From NCBI GenBank assembly GCA_963668325.1, contig OY764222.1, positions 2,852,001 to 2,916,000 on the forward strand: a stretch of DNA of 64,000 bases, read 5' to 3'. Shown piece after piece: positions 8,659-18,276 of the stretch. Below the pieces are notes generated by a model. It did not search any database and was not told where the DNA came from. It saw only the letters and a program-made list of their open reading frames with translations. Each line of letters begins with the position of its first letter. Position 1 is the first letter of the stretch. The position numbers and the translations under genes were made by a program. This DNA is from MPNP01 sp963668325 (GTDB taxonomy: Bacteria; Pseudomonadota; Alphaproteobacteria; Rhodobacterales; Rhodobacteraceae).

Positions 8659-9791
8659 AAAACCCTCGACAATATATTTTCTTCCAAGCGGTTTAGATTT
8701 TTAGGATTTGTATCAAGATACTCAGCAAGTTGATTTTCGCTGATTATATTCTGGTAGTATCTTTGGAAAGCCAGAGTAATATATTCCGTACCCAGATAGG
8801 TTACTTTATTATTGTAGTGATCACCACCCTTACTAGGGGCTGTTTCCTTTGACCACTCTGTGGTCTTCTCATCGTAAAGTTCTTTGGTGATAAGTCCCCG
8901 ATCAAGGAATTTTCGGAAGATTAATTCACGGCTAACACAAAACCTTTTGGACAACTTATAAGCTTCTTGAGTTGGTTCAATCCCCTTAATGGATTTGTCA
9001 AACTCATCGTCTGGTACCAGAAACTGAGCAGCCATTTTGTTACAGATGATTTCAATTTTCTTGTTATTGGTCGGCAGTTCATCTAAAAAACTGTCCCTTG
9101 GAGTATCCACTCCGCTGGTTTTAAACAATAGATGAGAAAGTTCATGGAACAGTGTAAAAATCTGCCGGTTTTTTGCAGTCGAGTTATTGACATAAATTAA
9201 TGGGAATTCCTGGTGGAAGAGGCAAAATCCTGAATACCCATCATTTCTAAATGAATCCTTGAAGACATTAACCCCAACATCCAAAAGGACCTTTCTCCAA
9301 TTTTTAAATGCCTCATCAGAATTATTCCACTTATACTGATCTTCAAAAGAAACATTCAGATAATTCCGAACTGATCGTGCGATTTTATCAACACTATCGG
9401 TTGGCTGGAATGAAAGATCCTTTGTTATTAATCTGTCGGCTGGGTTGCTTCCGAAGTGTAATTCCTGCAAACTTAACTGGAAAGCAAGGGCCTTTCGAAG
9501 CAATAGTCTAATCCTGGGGGGTATCTGCTTAATTTGTTTAGCTTCAAGCGTTCTGAAAGATTCATCAATAGGTGGCAATTCAGGCGGTTCAGGGAAAAAA
9601 AATACTGCCACGGGTACTCTGAATTCCTTGGCGAGTTTTTCTAACTGAGAATAGGTGGGTCCTTTCTCACCATTCTCCCACAATTTGATTTTCTTGAAGT
9701 CTTTCTTCGCCGAAATCTCCTCTAGACTATATCCTGCCCTATCTCGTGCCCAAGTTAGAAGCTTTGGAGTAATAGGCATCAATTCACGCAT
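8655..9791 (-). CDS. Xre-type HTH + ImmA/IrrE zinc metallopeptidase (antitoxin-like)
   Basis: A 378-residue protein with an N-terminal helix-turn-helix (about 8-65: LLTWARDRAGYSLEEISAK...) followed by an ImmA/IrrE (DUF955) metalloprotease domain. The zinc-binding motif HELSH occurs in FTLFHELSHLLF at about residue 220. This architecture occurs in phage/ICE regulators that cleave a repressor and in predicted antitoxins paired with PIN-domain toxins. The 4-bp overlap with the DUF4411 gene supports the second role. Start is at 9791, or at the Met five residues in. The HTH suggests autoregulation. Confidence 0.85.
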   Translation of the reverse strand: MRELMPITPKLLTWARDRAGYSLEEISAKKDFKKIKLWENGEKGPTYSQLEKLAKEFRVPVAVFFFPEPPELPPIDESFRTLEAKQIKQIPPRIRLLLRKALAFQLSLQELHFGSNPADRLITKDLSFQPTDSVDKIARSVRNYLNVSFEDQYKWNNSDEAFKNWRKVLLDVGVNVFKDSFRNDGYSGFCLFHQEFPLIYVNNSTAKNRQIFTLFHELSHLLFKTSGVDTPRDSFLDELPTNNKKIEIICNKMAAQFLVPDDEFDKSIKGIEPTQEAYKLSKRFCVSRELIFRKFLDRGLITKELYDEKTTEWSKETAPSKGGDHYNNKVTYLGTEYITLAFQRYYQNIISENQLAEYLDTNPKNLNRLEENILSRVF

Positions 9792-10150
9792 AATTACTCA
9801 AAATTGTGTTTTGATGAAGTATATTCTTACAATCCATTGCGAAATTATACACTTTCTTGCCGTGTCCATATGAATGAAAACGATAACGGTAGAAGTTTCT
9901 ATTCGATAAAAAATATCCAATCCAGATTTTTATCCAGGATACAAAGTACATTATTGTCATGTTAACCCAAGCAATGGAATCCAATTATGCTAATTTGGGC
10001 CTTATTCTTGAACATTTCATTACTTGGGATAAGTAAGATTAAATTGCTTATAACCCGGCACCAAAATTTTATACAGGTGCCAACTGTGAAACTAGTGCAG
10101 GTAAGCAGCTTGGTTATAAGGTGTTTTCCGGCTTAACCAGCTAGTTGATC
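9792..10150. other. Intergenic, no gene recognised
   Basis: About 360 bp of AT-rich sequence upstream of the ImmA/IrrE gene and downstream of uup. It must hold the toxin-antitoxin promoter. A loose inverted repeat (CTTGGTTATA ... TTAACCAG, about 10108-10141) next to the uup stop might help termination, but it lacks a U-tract. Confidence 0.3.
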
Positions 10151-11968
10151 CTACTCTTCTTGTTTTCCCACTAGGTGATACCATTCTTCTTCCAGGGAAA
10201 CCAAATAGTCCTGTTCCATAACCAAGTCACGGGTTAGCTGGTCAAATAAGTGGGAATCTGTTGAATATAGTGTTGGATCATCAAGTTGATTTGTTAATTC
10301 TGTGATCTTGGCTTCTTTGGTTTCTATCAGATCAGGCAGGATTTCCAATCGGTGCTTTTCTGTAAAGGTGAGTATATTACCGTCATTGGGCTTTGAAACA
10401 TAATTGTCCCGTTTCTTCTGAATTTTAGTCGCAGGGAAGAAAGAATTTCCACTGCTGGCGGGTTGCTTTTTCTGAAGCAAGTAATCAGACCAACCTCCGC
10501 TATATGCTTGCCACTTACCATCACCCTCATAGGCTATTGTTATGTTGGCAACATTATCGATAAAATCTCGATCATGTGATACAAAAGCAACGGTTCCCTT
10601 GTAACTTGCAAGAGTTTCCTTCAACATATCCAAAGTTTCAACATCAAGATCATTCGTGGGTTCATCCAAAGCCAGGAAATTACTTTCCCTCAAAAATATT
10701 CTGGCCAGTAGCAACCTTCCCAATTCACCACCCGAGAGCGATTTTAATGGAGATTTTGCTTTCCAATATTCGAATTGAAACTGCCTAAGGTAGGAAACAA
10801 CATGAAGCCCCCTACCCTGAAACATCACCTGATCCGGTTGGTCCCGAGAGTTGGCTCCCTTCCCTACAAGAAACTCCTGTACACTAATTTTCAAATTTTT
10901 TTGGCTTCTGTCTTGCCACATGGCGGCTAGATCAAAATTGTATCCTAGCCTGACTTTCCCTCTATCTACACCAATTTCCTTTGTAAGAGATTTCAACAAG
11001 GTGGATTTGCCTGCACCATTTGGACCGACAATTGCAATCCTGTCGCCTTTCAAAACCCGTAATGAAAAATCCTTGATTATTTCTTTACCGCCCAAAGTTT
11101 TCTTGATACCAAATGCTTCCAATATCATTTGGCTGTCACTTTTGGGTTGGCTGACATTTACTGAAAAAGCTGTTTCCCTTTTGGCAAACTCAGTTCTTTT
11201 CTCCCTTAATCTGGCTAAAGCCTTTAATCGTCCCTGGTTTCTTTTTCGTCGAGCACTAATTCCTTCGATTGACCAGAGTGTTTCGGTTTTTATCTTTCGA
11301 TCCAACTTGATTCGATGGGTATTTTCAAGGGCAAGGATTTCCTCTTGCCATTCCTCAAAACCTCCGAACCCGTAGGGACAAATGCGCAATTTACCTCGAT
11401 CAAGCCAAAAGGTCTTACCCCCGATATTTGATAAAAGAGTTCGGTCATGACTAATTACGACAAAAGTCTTTGCAGAGGCTCTTATTGTTTCCTCCAACCA
11501 AAGAATTGCGCTGATATCCAAGTGGTTAGTCGGTTCATCCAAAAGATATAAATCGTGTTCTTTTGAAAAAACCCGTGCTAGTGCTGCTTTTCGTTTTTCT
11601 CCGCCAGATGATTCTTCAACTGGTGAAGACGGATCAAAGCCCAATATCTGGGCAGTAACATCGGCTAAGTATTTTTCACTTTCGATCAACCCGTTTGATG
11701 CGAAATCCCCCAATGTCCGATATTCTTCAAGGTTTTCATCCTGGCCCAGGTAGCCTATCCTGAGCCCCTTTTTGCTATCTATTTCACCAATATCCTGTTC
11801 AATATCACCTGCGATCACCTTGAATAAGGTTGATTTCCCACAGCCATTTCGTCCAACCAGCGATATTTTATCTCCTTCGTGAAGATTAAATGAAATATCA
11901 GAAAACAGGGGATCACCTCCAAAGACTAGATTTATATCTTTACCCTTAATTAGAAGATTGGAAGGCAT
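10151..11968 (-). CDS. uup: ABC-F ATPase Uup
   Basis: A 605-residue soluble ABC-F protein with two ATP-binding cassettes and no membrane segments. Cassette 1 has Walker A VGRNGCGKST and signature SSGGEKRKAALA. Cassette 2 has VGPNGAGKST and LSGGELGRLLLARIF, with LLDEPTNHLD / ALDEPTNDLD Walker B regions. A C-terminal charged helical region (about 530-600) matches the DNA-binding coiled coil of Uup. Family knowledge links Uup to ribosome or DNA-structure functions and to suppression of transposon excision. ATG 11968 starts directly with cassette 1. Confidence 0.92.
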   Translation of the reverse strand: MPSNLLIKGKDINLVFGGDPLFSDISFNLHEGDKISLVGRNGCGKSTLFKVIAGDIEQDIGEIDSKKGLRIGYLGQDENLEEYRTLGDFASNGLIESEKYLADVTAQILGFDPSSPVEESSGGEKRKAALARVFSKEHDLYLLDEPTNHLDISAILWLEETIRASAKTFVVISHDRTLLSNIGGKTFWLDRGKLRICPYGFGGFEEWQEEILALENTHRIKLDRKIKTETLWSIEGISARRKRNQGRLKALARLREKRTEFAKRETAFSVNVSQPKSDSQMILEAFGIKKTLGGKEIIKDFSLRVLKGDRIAIVGPNGAGKSTLLKSLTKEIGVDRGKVRLGYNFDLAAMWQDRSQKNLKISVQEFLVGKGANSRDQPDQVMFQGRGLHVVSYLRQFQFEYWKAKSPLKSLSGGELGRLLLARIFLRESNFLALDEPTNDLDVETLDMLKETLASYKGTVAFVSHDRDFIDNVANITIAYEGDGKWQAYSGGWSDYLLQKKQPASSGNSFFPATKIQKKRDNYVSKPNDGNILTFTEKHRLEILPDLIETKEAKITELTNQLDDPTLYSTDSHLFDQLTRDLVMEQDYLVSLEEEWYHLVGKQEE

Positions 11969-12295
11969 GGTCGACTATTCGTAAAAATTGACATTATAGA
12001 AGCAACATATCGGATATTGAAATTCCATCGGTGATACATGTGCAAGAAATCTATAATCAAAACTATCTTAATTCAATTCAACACAAGTTTTGGTGCTTGT
12101 ACTATGAGAACATCGGAATACTAAGTATATCAAAACCATGGTTAAATCTGCTGATACAGCTGTCTTTTTCGTTAGCAAATATCCCAATTAGGGAGAATTC
12201 CGCCAAGTATCGGCCAATTTCAAATAACTGATTTGGTGGAACTCTGGGTCTGTACACCATTCTTTAGGCTTACTTCACTAAATGTTTATGATTGG
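11969..12295. other. Intergenic, no gene recognised
   Basis: About 330 bp between uup and the decayed TacT gene, both on the minus strand. No convincing ORF, RNA or hairpin was found. Confidence 0.3.
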
Positions 12296-12838
12296 TTAGA
12301 TTTCTACTAGACTTGGAATATCCTTGAGAGCCAGGTACATCTTGGCATCATTGTTTGAGAAACTTTGGAATCCGAATCCTTGGTACCAGTATTTACGACG
12401 TTTAAAGGATTTAGTATCTCCATCCGAAAAAACGTCTAACAAAACGGCATGGCAACCGACTTCATCGGCAATAGCAATCGCCCTTTCAAAGACGTGATGC
12501 ATTAGCAGACTACCAACCACAGTTCCCTGTACTTTTTGATCTACAGCCACCTGTCCTAAAAACAGTACTGGGATTTCTCCGTGTCTCGGTGTGCCCTTAG
12601 GGGGATTGACCATTTCATTGACATTCATTGAGGCAACATTAACCGCATAATAGCCAAGAATTCTAGATTGTGAAGGCTTTACGGTAACATATACCCGAAC
12701 CATGTTGTCTTTTTGCTGCTTCCTAGCGGAAAACCTCAAAAAATTGTTTAAAGAGTTTACCCCACAATCAAACGAGGAGTATTTATGTTACTTTTGATTA
12801 AAGTTCTTAAGATTTAGGAGAGAATTTTCAGTCAGCAT
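12296..12838 (-). pseudogene. TacT-like GNAT acetyltransferase toxin, broken by an in-frame stop
   Basis: GNAT toxins of the TacT type acetylate the amino group of aminoacyl-tRNA. The full frame runs from ATG 12838 to 12296, but an in-frame TAA at 12790-12788 stops translation after 16 residues. Reading through it gives the typical N terminus HKYSSFDCGVNSLNNFL..., then the acetyl-CoA region LFLGQVAVDQKVQGTVVGSLLMHH and the C-terminal YWYQGFGFQSF. Translation from the internal TTG at 12739 would give 147 residues lacking the FDCG segment. The ATG overlaps the end of the antitoxin frame by 11 bp, as in intact tacAT operons. Probably inactive. Confidence 0.8.
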
Positions 12839-13135
12839 TTACCACCCGCCGACGATAGGATGCAGCTACTTTAAGGGCATATGGTGTCGGTGAAGGTGGT
12901 TTATTAAGAGAAGCAGCGAATTGTTTAGCATCCTCTGCAGTTAGCACGTGGCAAAATTTTGATTTACTTCCCTCTGCGTTTCATTTTCTATGGCTTTGTG
13001 AAGAAAGGCGGATTTTTTAACGCCTAGAACCATTACGGCTTGATCAATTAACGCATTTAAATTTTTATCATGCCGAACCTGTGTAATACGGGTTTGTTTC
13101 TCATTACGAGAATTTGTAAAATCTAATTCTAACAA
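12828..13135 (-). pseudogene. TacA-like (DUF1778, ribbon-helix-helix) antitoxin, frameshifted
   Basis: The N-terminal frame from TTG 13135 gives a DUF1778 antitoxin start (RITQVRHDKNLNALIDQAVMVLGVKKSAFL) and ends at a stop at 12941. The C-terminal half continues in the next frame: HVLTAEDAKQFAASLNKPPS and so on to TGA 12830-12828, the conserved toxin-neutralising tail. Adding one base near 12953-12960 (an A4/T4 run) joins both into about 102 residues. The gene is thus a single-base deletion pseudogene lying upstream of its broken toxin. A sequencing error in the homopolymer is possible, but the partner toxin is also mutated. Confidence 0.78.
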
Positions 13136-13387
13136 TTTAGTACCCCTTGTTTGTTAACAAATAGTTAACAAAGTTACGTAGCTAAATTAATGTGTTCCAA
13201 TTTACATTGCTATTCAAGAACAATTGTCAGCAGTAATACCAACTAAATAATTTTTCCCTATAAATAGGCTACGAGTTTAGCAGATGATTTTTGTGAATAA
13301 CTATGAAGCAAAATTGCAATTCCTGATAAATTATTTTCATAATACATTTTCAACAGATAGGCGACTTTTGATAGGAATTTATTGAAA

Positions 13388-14269
13388 ATGGCAAAGATAT
13401 TTGCGTTTGGTCTCTCCGTTGTAGATTTTGTTTATCGGGTCAAGACGCTTCCCGATACCGGAGATAAGTATTTTACCCATGATGCCTATATCATTGGGGG
13501 TGGTTGTGCAGCCAATGCTGCTGTGGCCATTAGCAAATTAGGAGGGCAGGTCTCATTTGGGGCAAGAGTTGGAAGCGATGTCATTGGAGACATGATCATC
13601 AAGGATCTAGAAAAATATGGTGTGGAACTTTCCATGGTTAACAGAGCCCCCAACTCTAGATCGTCCTATTCCTCGGTTGCCGTTGATCCAAAGGGCGAAA
13701 GGCAGATAATAAATTTCAGGGGCGAAAACCTAATTGAAGAAACAGAGTGGCTCTGGAATGCACCCCATGTTGATGTCTACTTGACCGACGCCATCTGGCC
13801 CAAGGGGGGCCAAACAGTCCTAGAAATTGCCAAGAAGAGGGATAAACCAGGAATCGTTGATGCTGAAGCTTTAAATGATTTTGAATGTTTAATTGATGCT
13901 AGCCATGTGGCCTTCTCGTATCAGGGTTTATTTTCCCTGACCAAAACCAAAGATCCTGCTTTGGGATTGGAAATGATGAAAGACAAATTACCAGGCTGGC
14001 TTTGTGTAACTCATGGCGATAAAGGGGTATATTTTCTTGATGGAGCCAAGGTTGAGAATATTCCCGGCTTTCCAATCAAAGCAAGGGAAACCTTGGGGGC
14101 TGGTGATGTATGGCATGGAGCTTTTGCTTTTAAATTGGCAGAAGGAGGCTCAGAAATTGATGCTATGGAATTTGCCAATGCGACCGCTGCCTTGAAATGC
14201 CAATACACCAAAGGACGAGAGAACTATCCGACTCTTGATGAGGTTGAGGCATTTCAAGCAACGCATTAA
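13388..14269 (+). CDS. PfkB/ribokinase-family sugar kinase
   Basis: A 293-residue PfkB-family kinase. Start is ATG 13388 (MAKIFAFGLSVVDFVYRV). The substrate-binding GGGCAANAAVAISKLG segment lies near residue 40. The ATP/anion-hole motif is TLGAGDVWHGAFAF, where Asp of GAGD is the catalytic base. The adjacent isomerase-like and dehydrogenase-like genes on the same strand suggest it phosphorylates a ketose or related sugar in a small catabolic operon. The exact sugar cannot be read from the sequence. Confidence 0.87.
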   Translation: MAKIFAFGLSVVDFVYRVKTLPDTGDKYFTHDAYIIGGGCAANAAVAISKLGGQVSFGARVGSDVIGDMIIKDLEKYGVELSMVNRAPNSRSSYSSVAVDPKGERQIINFRGENLIEETEWLWNAPHVDVYLTDAIWPKGGQTVLEIAKKRDKPGIVDAEALNDFECLIDASHVAFSYQGLFSLTKTKDPALGLEMMKDKLPGWLCVTHGDKGVYFLDGAKVENIPGFPIKARETLGAGDVWHGAFAFKLAEGGSEIDAMEFANATAALKCQYTKGRENYPTLDEVEAFQATH

Positions 14270-14338
14270 ACCCATTTGACTTTAAGTTAGGATTGGTATT
14301 TCAGTTCAATCTCTGAATATTAATAGGAAGTAAAACTT

Positions 14339-15718
14339 TTGAAGTTAGCAATATTCCCTCTTGCCCGTTCTACCTTTGACCTAGAATTGGCTAGCGAGAT
14401 ATTTACCGCCAAACTGAAGGTACTTAATCAGCTTGAGTATGAATTAATTTCACCACCAACAATTTTGTTGGATGAGGAAGATACAAATTGCTTCATGCAA
14501 CATCTTCTGAAGGTTAAATTTGATGCTATTCTTATTCTTCAGCTAACTTTCAGGGATGCCGAAACAGTTTGTAACATAGGTTCAACTTTTGACCAGCCAA
14601 TGACAATTTGGTCAACAAATGAACCCCGTGAAGGACAACGCCTTAGGCTTAACTCATTTTGTGGGTTGAACCTTGCCAGCCATGCATTGGGGCTAAGAAA
14701 CCGAGATTTCAATTGGCTGTATAAAAATCCAACTGAAACGACAAAAGAAGACATTCTAAATGCATTAAATGGCAATGATAGTAATCGAAGACTCCACCAA
14801 GTTCATGAATACGTGGAAAATCATCCTTCGCAATCAAGAAGGGAGGTTAGTGCCCCCTTCAAGATAGGTTTGGTGGGTCAGCATCCACCAGGTTTCGATA
14901 CCTGTAAATTTGACAAACATTCCCTCAAGAAAAATTTTAACACTCATGTCAGTGAATTTTCCCTTGATGAATTGTTCAACTTGGCTGGAGAATATCCTGA
15001 TGAGGAGTTGGACGACATTAAGGATGATATTTCTGAAGTTAGCGGTTTGGATATGGTTAATCAGGAGGAATTAACCAAGTCCCTGAAACTTAAATTGGCT
15101 CTGGAAAAACTACAAAATGATCATTCCCTAGATGCTTTTGCCATAAGGTGTTGGCCAGAAACCTTTACGAAATATGGTGCAGCAGTGTGCGGACCGGTTT
15201 CCCTTATGGGTGAAAAAAAAGTACCTTGTGCCTGTGAAGCGGATGTGATGGGGGCACTATCCCAACTGTATTTACAAAAAATCACCAACGAACCTACTTT
15301 TCTCGTTGATCTGGTTGATATGGATATCTCCGATGATACCGGAGTGGTCTGGCACTGTGGACAAGCGCCGTTTTCCATGAGTAATCCTTCCCACCATATT
15401 GAAGCTACAGTTCACACCAACAGATTAAAACCACTCCTCTTTCAATTCCCCCTGAAAAAAGGGGGAATTACCTTATTTCGAATAACCCAATCCTTCGGCG
15501 GTATAAGGGTAGTAATGATTACTGGCGAAGTCCTTGACAAACCCATGGCCTATACCGGTACTTCAGGGATTATCAGATTTGAGAATGGTGTTGAGAAGGT
15601 CCTTGAGGGCTTGATTGAAGAAAGGATTGAACACCATTTGGTATTGGCTTATGGGAATTATAGGAAGGAAATAAGTGATTTTTCTTCTGGTTATGGTTTA
15701 ACGTTGCTGGAACTCTAA
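14339..15718 (+). CDS. L-fucose/L-arabinose isomerase-like protein
   Basis: A 459-residue protein of the fucose/arabinose isomerase fold. The start is TTG 14339 with AGGAAG about 10 bp upstream. The N-terminal half has the arrangement of family domain 1 (AIFPLARSTFDLELASE, QLTFRDAETV). The C-terminal half contains RCWPETFTKYGAAVCGPVSLMGE, the ACEADVMGALS segment, where an acidic metal ligand is expected, and a conserved HCG motif (VVWHCGQAP). The family isomerises aldoses to ketoses. The substrate is unknown. It precedes a Gfo/Idh/MocA gene with TAATG coupling. Confidence 0.82.
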   Translation: MKLAIFPLARSTFDLELASEIFTAKLKVLNQLEYELISPPTILLDEEDTNCFMQHLLKVKFDAILILQLTFRDAETVCNIGSTFDQPMTIWSTNEPREGQRLRLNSFCGLNLASHALGLRNRDFNWLYKNPTETTKEDILNALNGNDSNRRLHQVHEYVENHPSQSRREVSAPFKIGLVGQHPPGFDTCKFDKHSLKKNFNTHVSEFSLDELFNLAGEYPDEELDDIKDDISEVSGLDMVNQEELTKSLKLKLALEKLQNDHSLDAFAIRCWPETFTKYGAAVCGPVSLMGEKKVPCACEADVMGALSQLYLQKITNEPTFLVDLVDMDISDDTGVVWHCGQAPFSMSNPSHHIEATVHTNRLKPLLFQFPLKKGGITLFRITQSFGGIRVVMITGEVLDKPMAYTGTSGIIRFENGVEKVLEGLIEERIEHHLVLAYGNYRKEISDFSSGYGLTLLEL

Positions 15719-16824
15719 TGGCACTAAAATATGGACTTATCGGCTGTGGGATGATTGCCCAGGAACACCTGCAGAATATCAAGATAATAGGTGATATTGA
15801 CGTTATTGCCCTGGCTGACCCGATGGAAGAAATGAGCAGGATGGCCTGTGAAATCCTGCCCAACAAACCGTTGGTGTTTTCTGATTACCGTGATATGCTC
15901 TCAAAGGTTTCTTGCGATGCCTACATTATTGCTACCCCAAACTACACGCATCATGAGATCTTACAAAACGTTCTGCTTACCAACACGCCTATATTGGTTG
16001 AAAAACCACTATGCATAAATTTGGAACAATGTCGGGATATTGTTGCTCTGGAAGCAAAACAGAGATCTCCGGTCTGGGTGGCAATGGAATACAGGTTTAT
16101 GCCCCCAGTTGCCAGGCTGGTTGAACTATGCGACCAAGGAAAGGTCGGCACTCCAATAATGGCCTCCATCAGGGAACATAGGTTCCCATTTCTCCCAAAG
16201 GTTGGTGATTGGAATCGATTCAACCGCAATACGGGTGGAACCATGGTAGAAAAATGCTGCCATTATTGGGATTTAATGCGGCTGTTTTTCAAGAGTAACC
16301 CCGTACGGGTCTATTGTTCCAGTGGTATGGATGTAAATCATTTGGATGAATCCTATGATGGTCAGACACCAGACATACATGATAACGCCTTCACTATTGT
16401 CGAATTTGAAAATCAATCACGTGGAATGCTTGATCTTTGTATGTTTGCCGAAGCTGTTCCCTGGCAGGAAGAGATAAGTATTACAGGACCTAAAGGGAGA
16501 GCTGATGCCTTTATTCCTGCCTCTTGGCAATTCAAGAAGGAAGCGGATAACCAGACATCCCTAGTTCAATTATCCAATCGCGAATCTTGCCAGATAAGCA
16601 AGCAAGAAATCAACCTTAGTGCCAAAATTTTAAAGGCTGGTTCACACTATGGTGCAACCTATTACCAGCAAGAACAATTTGCAAAAATGGTTTATTCAGG
16701 GAGTGGAAAACCCATGGTTACGCTTGAAGATGGTTATTGGGCAGTTGCTGTCGGAGTAGCAGCTGAAAAATCAATACGGTCTGGAGAAGCTGAAATGGTA
16801 GAACCCCTAAAACAATTCTTATAA
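15718..16824 (+). CDS. Gfo/Idh/MocA-family oxidoreductase
   Basis: A 368-residue NAD(P)-dependent dehydrogenase. The N-terminal Rossmann motif is YGLIGCGMIAQEHLQNI, and EKPLCINLEQC carries the conserved EKP of the family near residue 96. The C-terminal alpha/beta domain follows. Its ATG overlaps the stop of the isomerase-like gene by 1 bp (TAATG). With the kinase and isomerase it forms a three-gene carbohydrate operon, probably for a polyol or deoxy-/modified sugar. No transporter is next to it. Confidence 0.88.
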   Translation: MALKYGLIGCGMIAQEHLQNIKIIGDIDVIALADPMEEMSRMACEILPNKPLVFSDYRDMLSKVSCDAYIIATPNYTHHEILQNVLLTNTPILVEKPLCINLEQCRDIVALEAKQRSPVWVAMEYRFMPPVARLVELCDQGKVGTPIMASIREHRFPFLPKVGDWNRFNRNTGGTMVEKCCHYWDLMRLFFKSNPVRVYCSSGMDVNHLDESYDGQTPDIHDNAFTIVEFENQSRGMLDLCMFAEAVPWQEEISITGPKGRADAFIPASWQFKKEADNQTSLVQLSNRESCQISKQEINLSAKILKAGSHYGATYYQQEQFAKMVYSGSGKPMVTLEDGYWAVAVGVAAEKSIRSGEAEMVEPLKQFL

Positions 16825-16890
16825 TCTCAACATAAATACTTGCAAATCATAAGCCTATTGGCCTAAATTTCCTTGTCAAACTTATCAGCA

Positions 16891-18261
16891 TCAATCTACA
16901 GGCAGGCCGCTAGGAACTTCAGCTGGCCTTCCTAAACGCCCTTTAACACTTTCTACTCCAGTTAGAGAATGCAAGAAAGATATCAGATATTGGATCTCCT
17001 CCTCACTTAACTCAATAGGCTCAATATCGACGTATCTTTTGTACCTTGCCATTTCCAACCGATCAGTGTCAATGATGAAATCAACCCGTTCACCCTTTTC
17101 GAAGGCAGGCAGGATTACTTGTGAGGAATCCCAATTCTCTAGGCTTACAAGTGGATTTAAGTGATGCTTGATTATGCCCTGCAAGGTAGAATAGGCTCCA
17201 TTATGGCCATAGGGCGAGGTTAGGCTTACATTCCGCAACGAAGGGGTCCGAAACCTGTAAGAATCCTCCAGTCGGTCGCTTTCCCCTAACCTGCCAACAT
17301 CCCTAACATGGAGATCAAACTTTCGGGTTCGACCCGGTCCAAAAGGAGGAATTGCCAAGGCATAAAAATTCTGGTCTGTAAATAACTTCCCACTATGACA
17401 GGAGGAGCAATTACCCTTCCCGTAAAATATTTTCATACCAGCCAACTCTTCTGAAGTTAAAGCATCACTATTCCCTTTCAGAAATTGATCAAAGGGACTG
17501 TCAAAACTTCGCCATTCACTTCCTACAAATGCTCCCAAAGCATTTCCCACATGGGCAATATTTATGTCCTTAAATGAGTCTACATCCACAAATGCTTCGG
17601 CAAATAAGAGCTCGTAATCTGGTATTGCTCTAATCCTGTCAATGAGTAGAGGCCAACCATTGTCGATTCTTTCATTCACTGCCGGGGCTACTTCGTTTTC
17701 CTCAAGATTGCCCATCATTTCAACCTCGCCCACAAGGGGAAATAGTGATTGAGCCGAGAGAATAGTTGCTAGTCCTTCCGGTAGAAATTCTTCGGCTGGC
17801 GTGTTAAAGCCGTTGCCAAAGTAATCATCCAAACTAACTCTGCCGTCATTAAACATTTGTGAGATTTCTTTTGCCCCAAGATTGAATAATGCCTGGGAAT
17901 TCCTTGGCATCCGCCGCCTGATGGTATTGCTATCCACTGGAACTTTCCGATCTTCTCCAATTCCTATACCACCCTGCCCCAAGCCCAACGACAATCCGTC
18001 CGAGCTGTGCAAATCATGGTGATGGCAAGTCCCACAGGAAATATTTCTGTTGCCCGCTAAAATGGGATCATAAAATAGTAATTGCCCCAGCTTGGCCTGG
18101 TTTTCATCAAATTCTAGGAAATCACTATGATCAAGCTGCAAGGATTCAATTAATTCTTGAGAAAGGTAAGGCCCTTCTGCTCTCGAAATTCCCGATAGTG
18201 CTATAACCAAATATAAGGTAAATAGGGCAAACCAAATTACCTTTAGAAATTTCAAAACCAA
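16891..18261 (-). CDS. Di-haem cytochrome c peroxidase / MauG family protein
   Basis: Periplasmic c-type cytochrome of about 456 residues. I start it at TTG 18261 (or TTG 18255), directly before a hydrophobic signal peptide (FLKVIWFALFTLYLVIALSGISRA). The open frame runs further upstream, but that part lies antisense to the Sel1 gene and has no signal or family features. Two haem-binding sites are visible: CGTCHHHD and CSSCHSG. Family members reduce H2O2 or oxidise protein side chains. The weak start codon and missing Shine-Dalgarno make the exact start uncertain. It is divergent from the Sel1 gene. Confidence 0.87.
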   Translation of the reverse strand: MVLKFLKVIWFALFTLYLVIALSGISRAEGPYLSQELIESLQLDHSDFLEFDENQAKLGQLLFYDPILAGNRNISCGTCHHHDLHSSDGLSLGLGQGGIGIGEDRKVPVDSNTIRRRMPRNSQALFNLGAKEISQMFNDGRVSLDDYFGNGFNTPAEEFLPEGLATILSAQSLFPLVGEVEMMGNLEENEVAPAVNERIDNGWPLLIDRIRAIPDYELLFAEAFVDVDSFKDINIAHVGNALGAFVGSEWRSFDSPFDQFLKGNSDALTSEELAGMKIFYGKGNCSSCHSGKLFTDQNFYALAIPPFGPGRTRKFDLHVRDVGRLGESDRLEDSYRFRTPSLRNVSLTSPYGHNGAYSTLQGIIKHHLNPLVSLENWDSSQVILPAFEKGERVDFIIDTDRLEMARYKRYVDIEPIELSEEEIQYLISFLHSLTGVESVKGRLGRPAEVPSGLPVD

Positions 18262-18276
18262 AATATTTACAAAATT

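Noticed and set aside
10020..10150. Terminator for uup
   Set aside because: Only loose inverted repeats and no U-tract.
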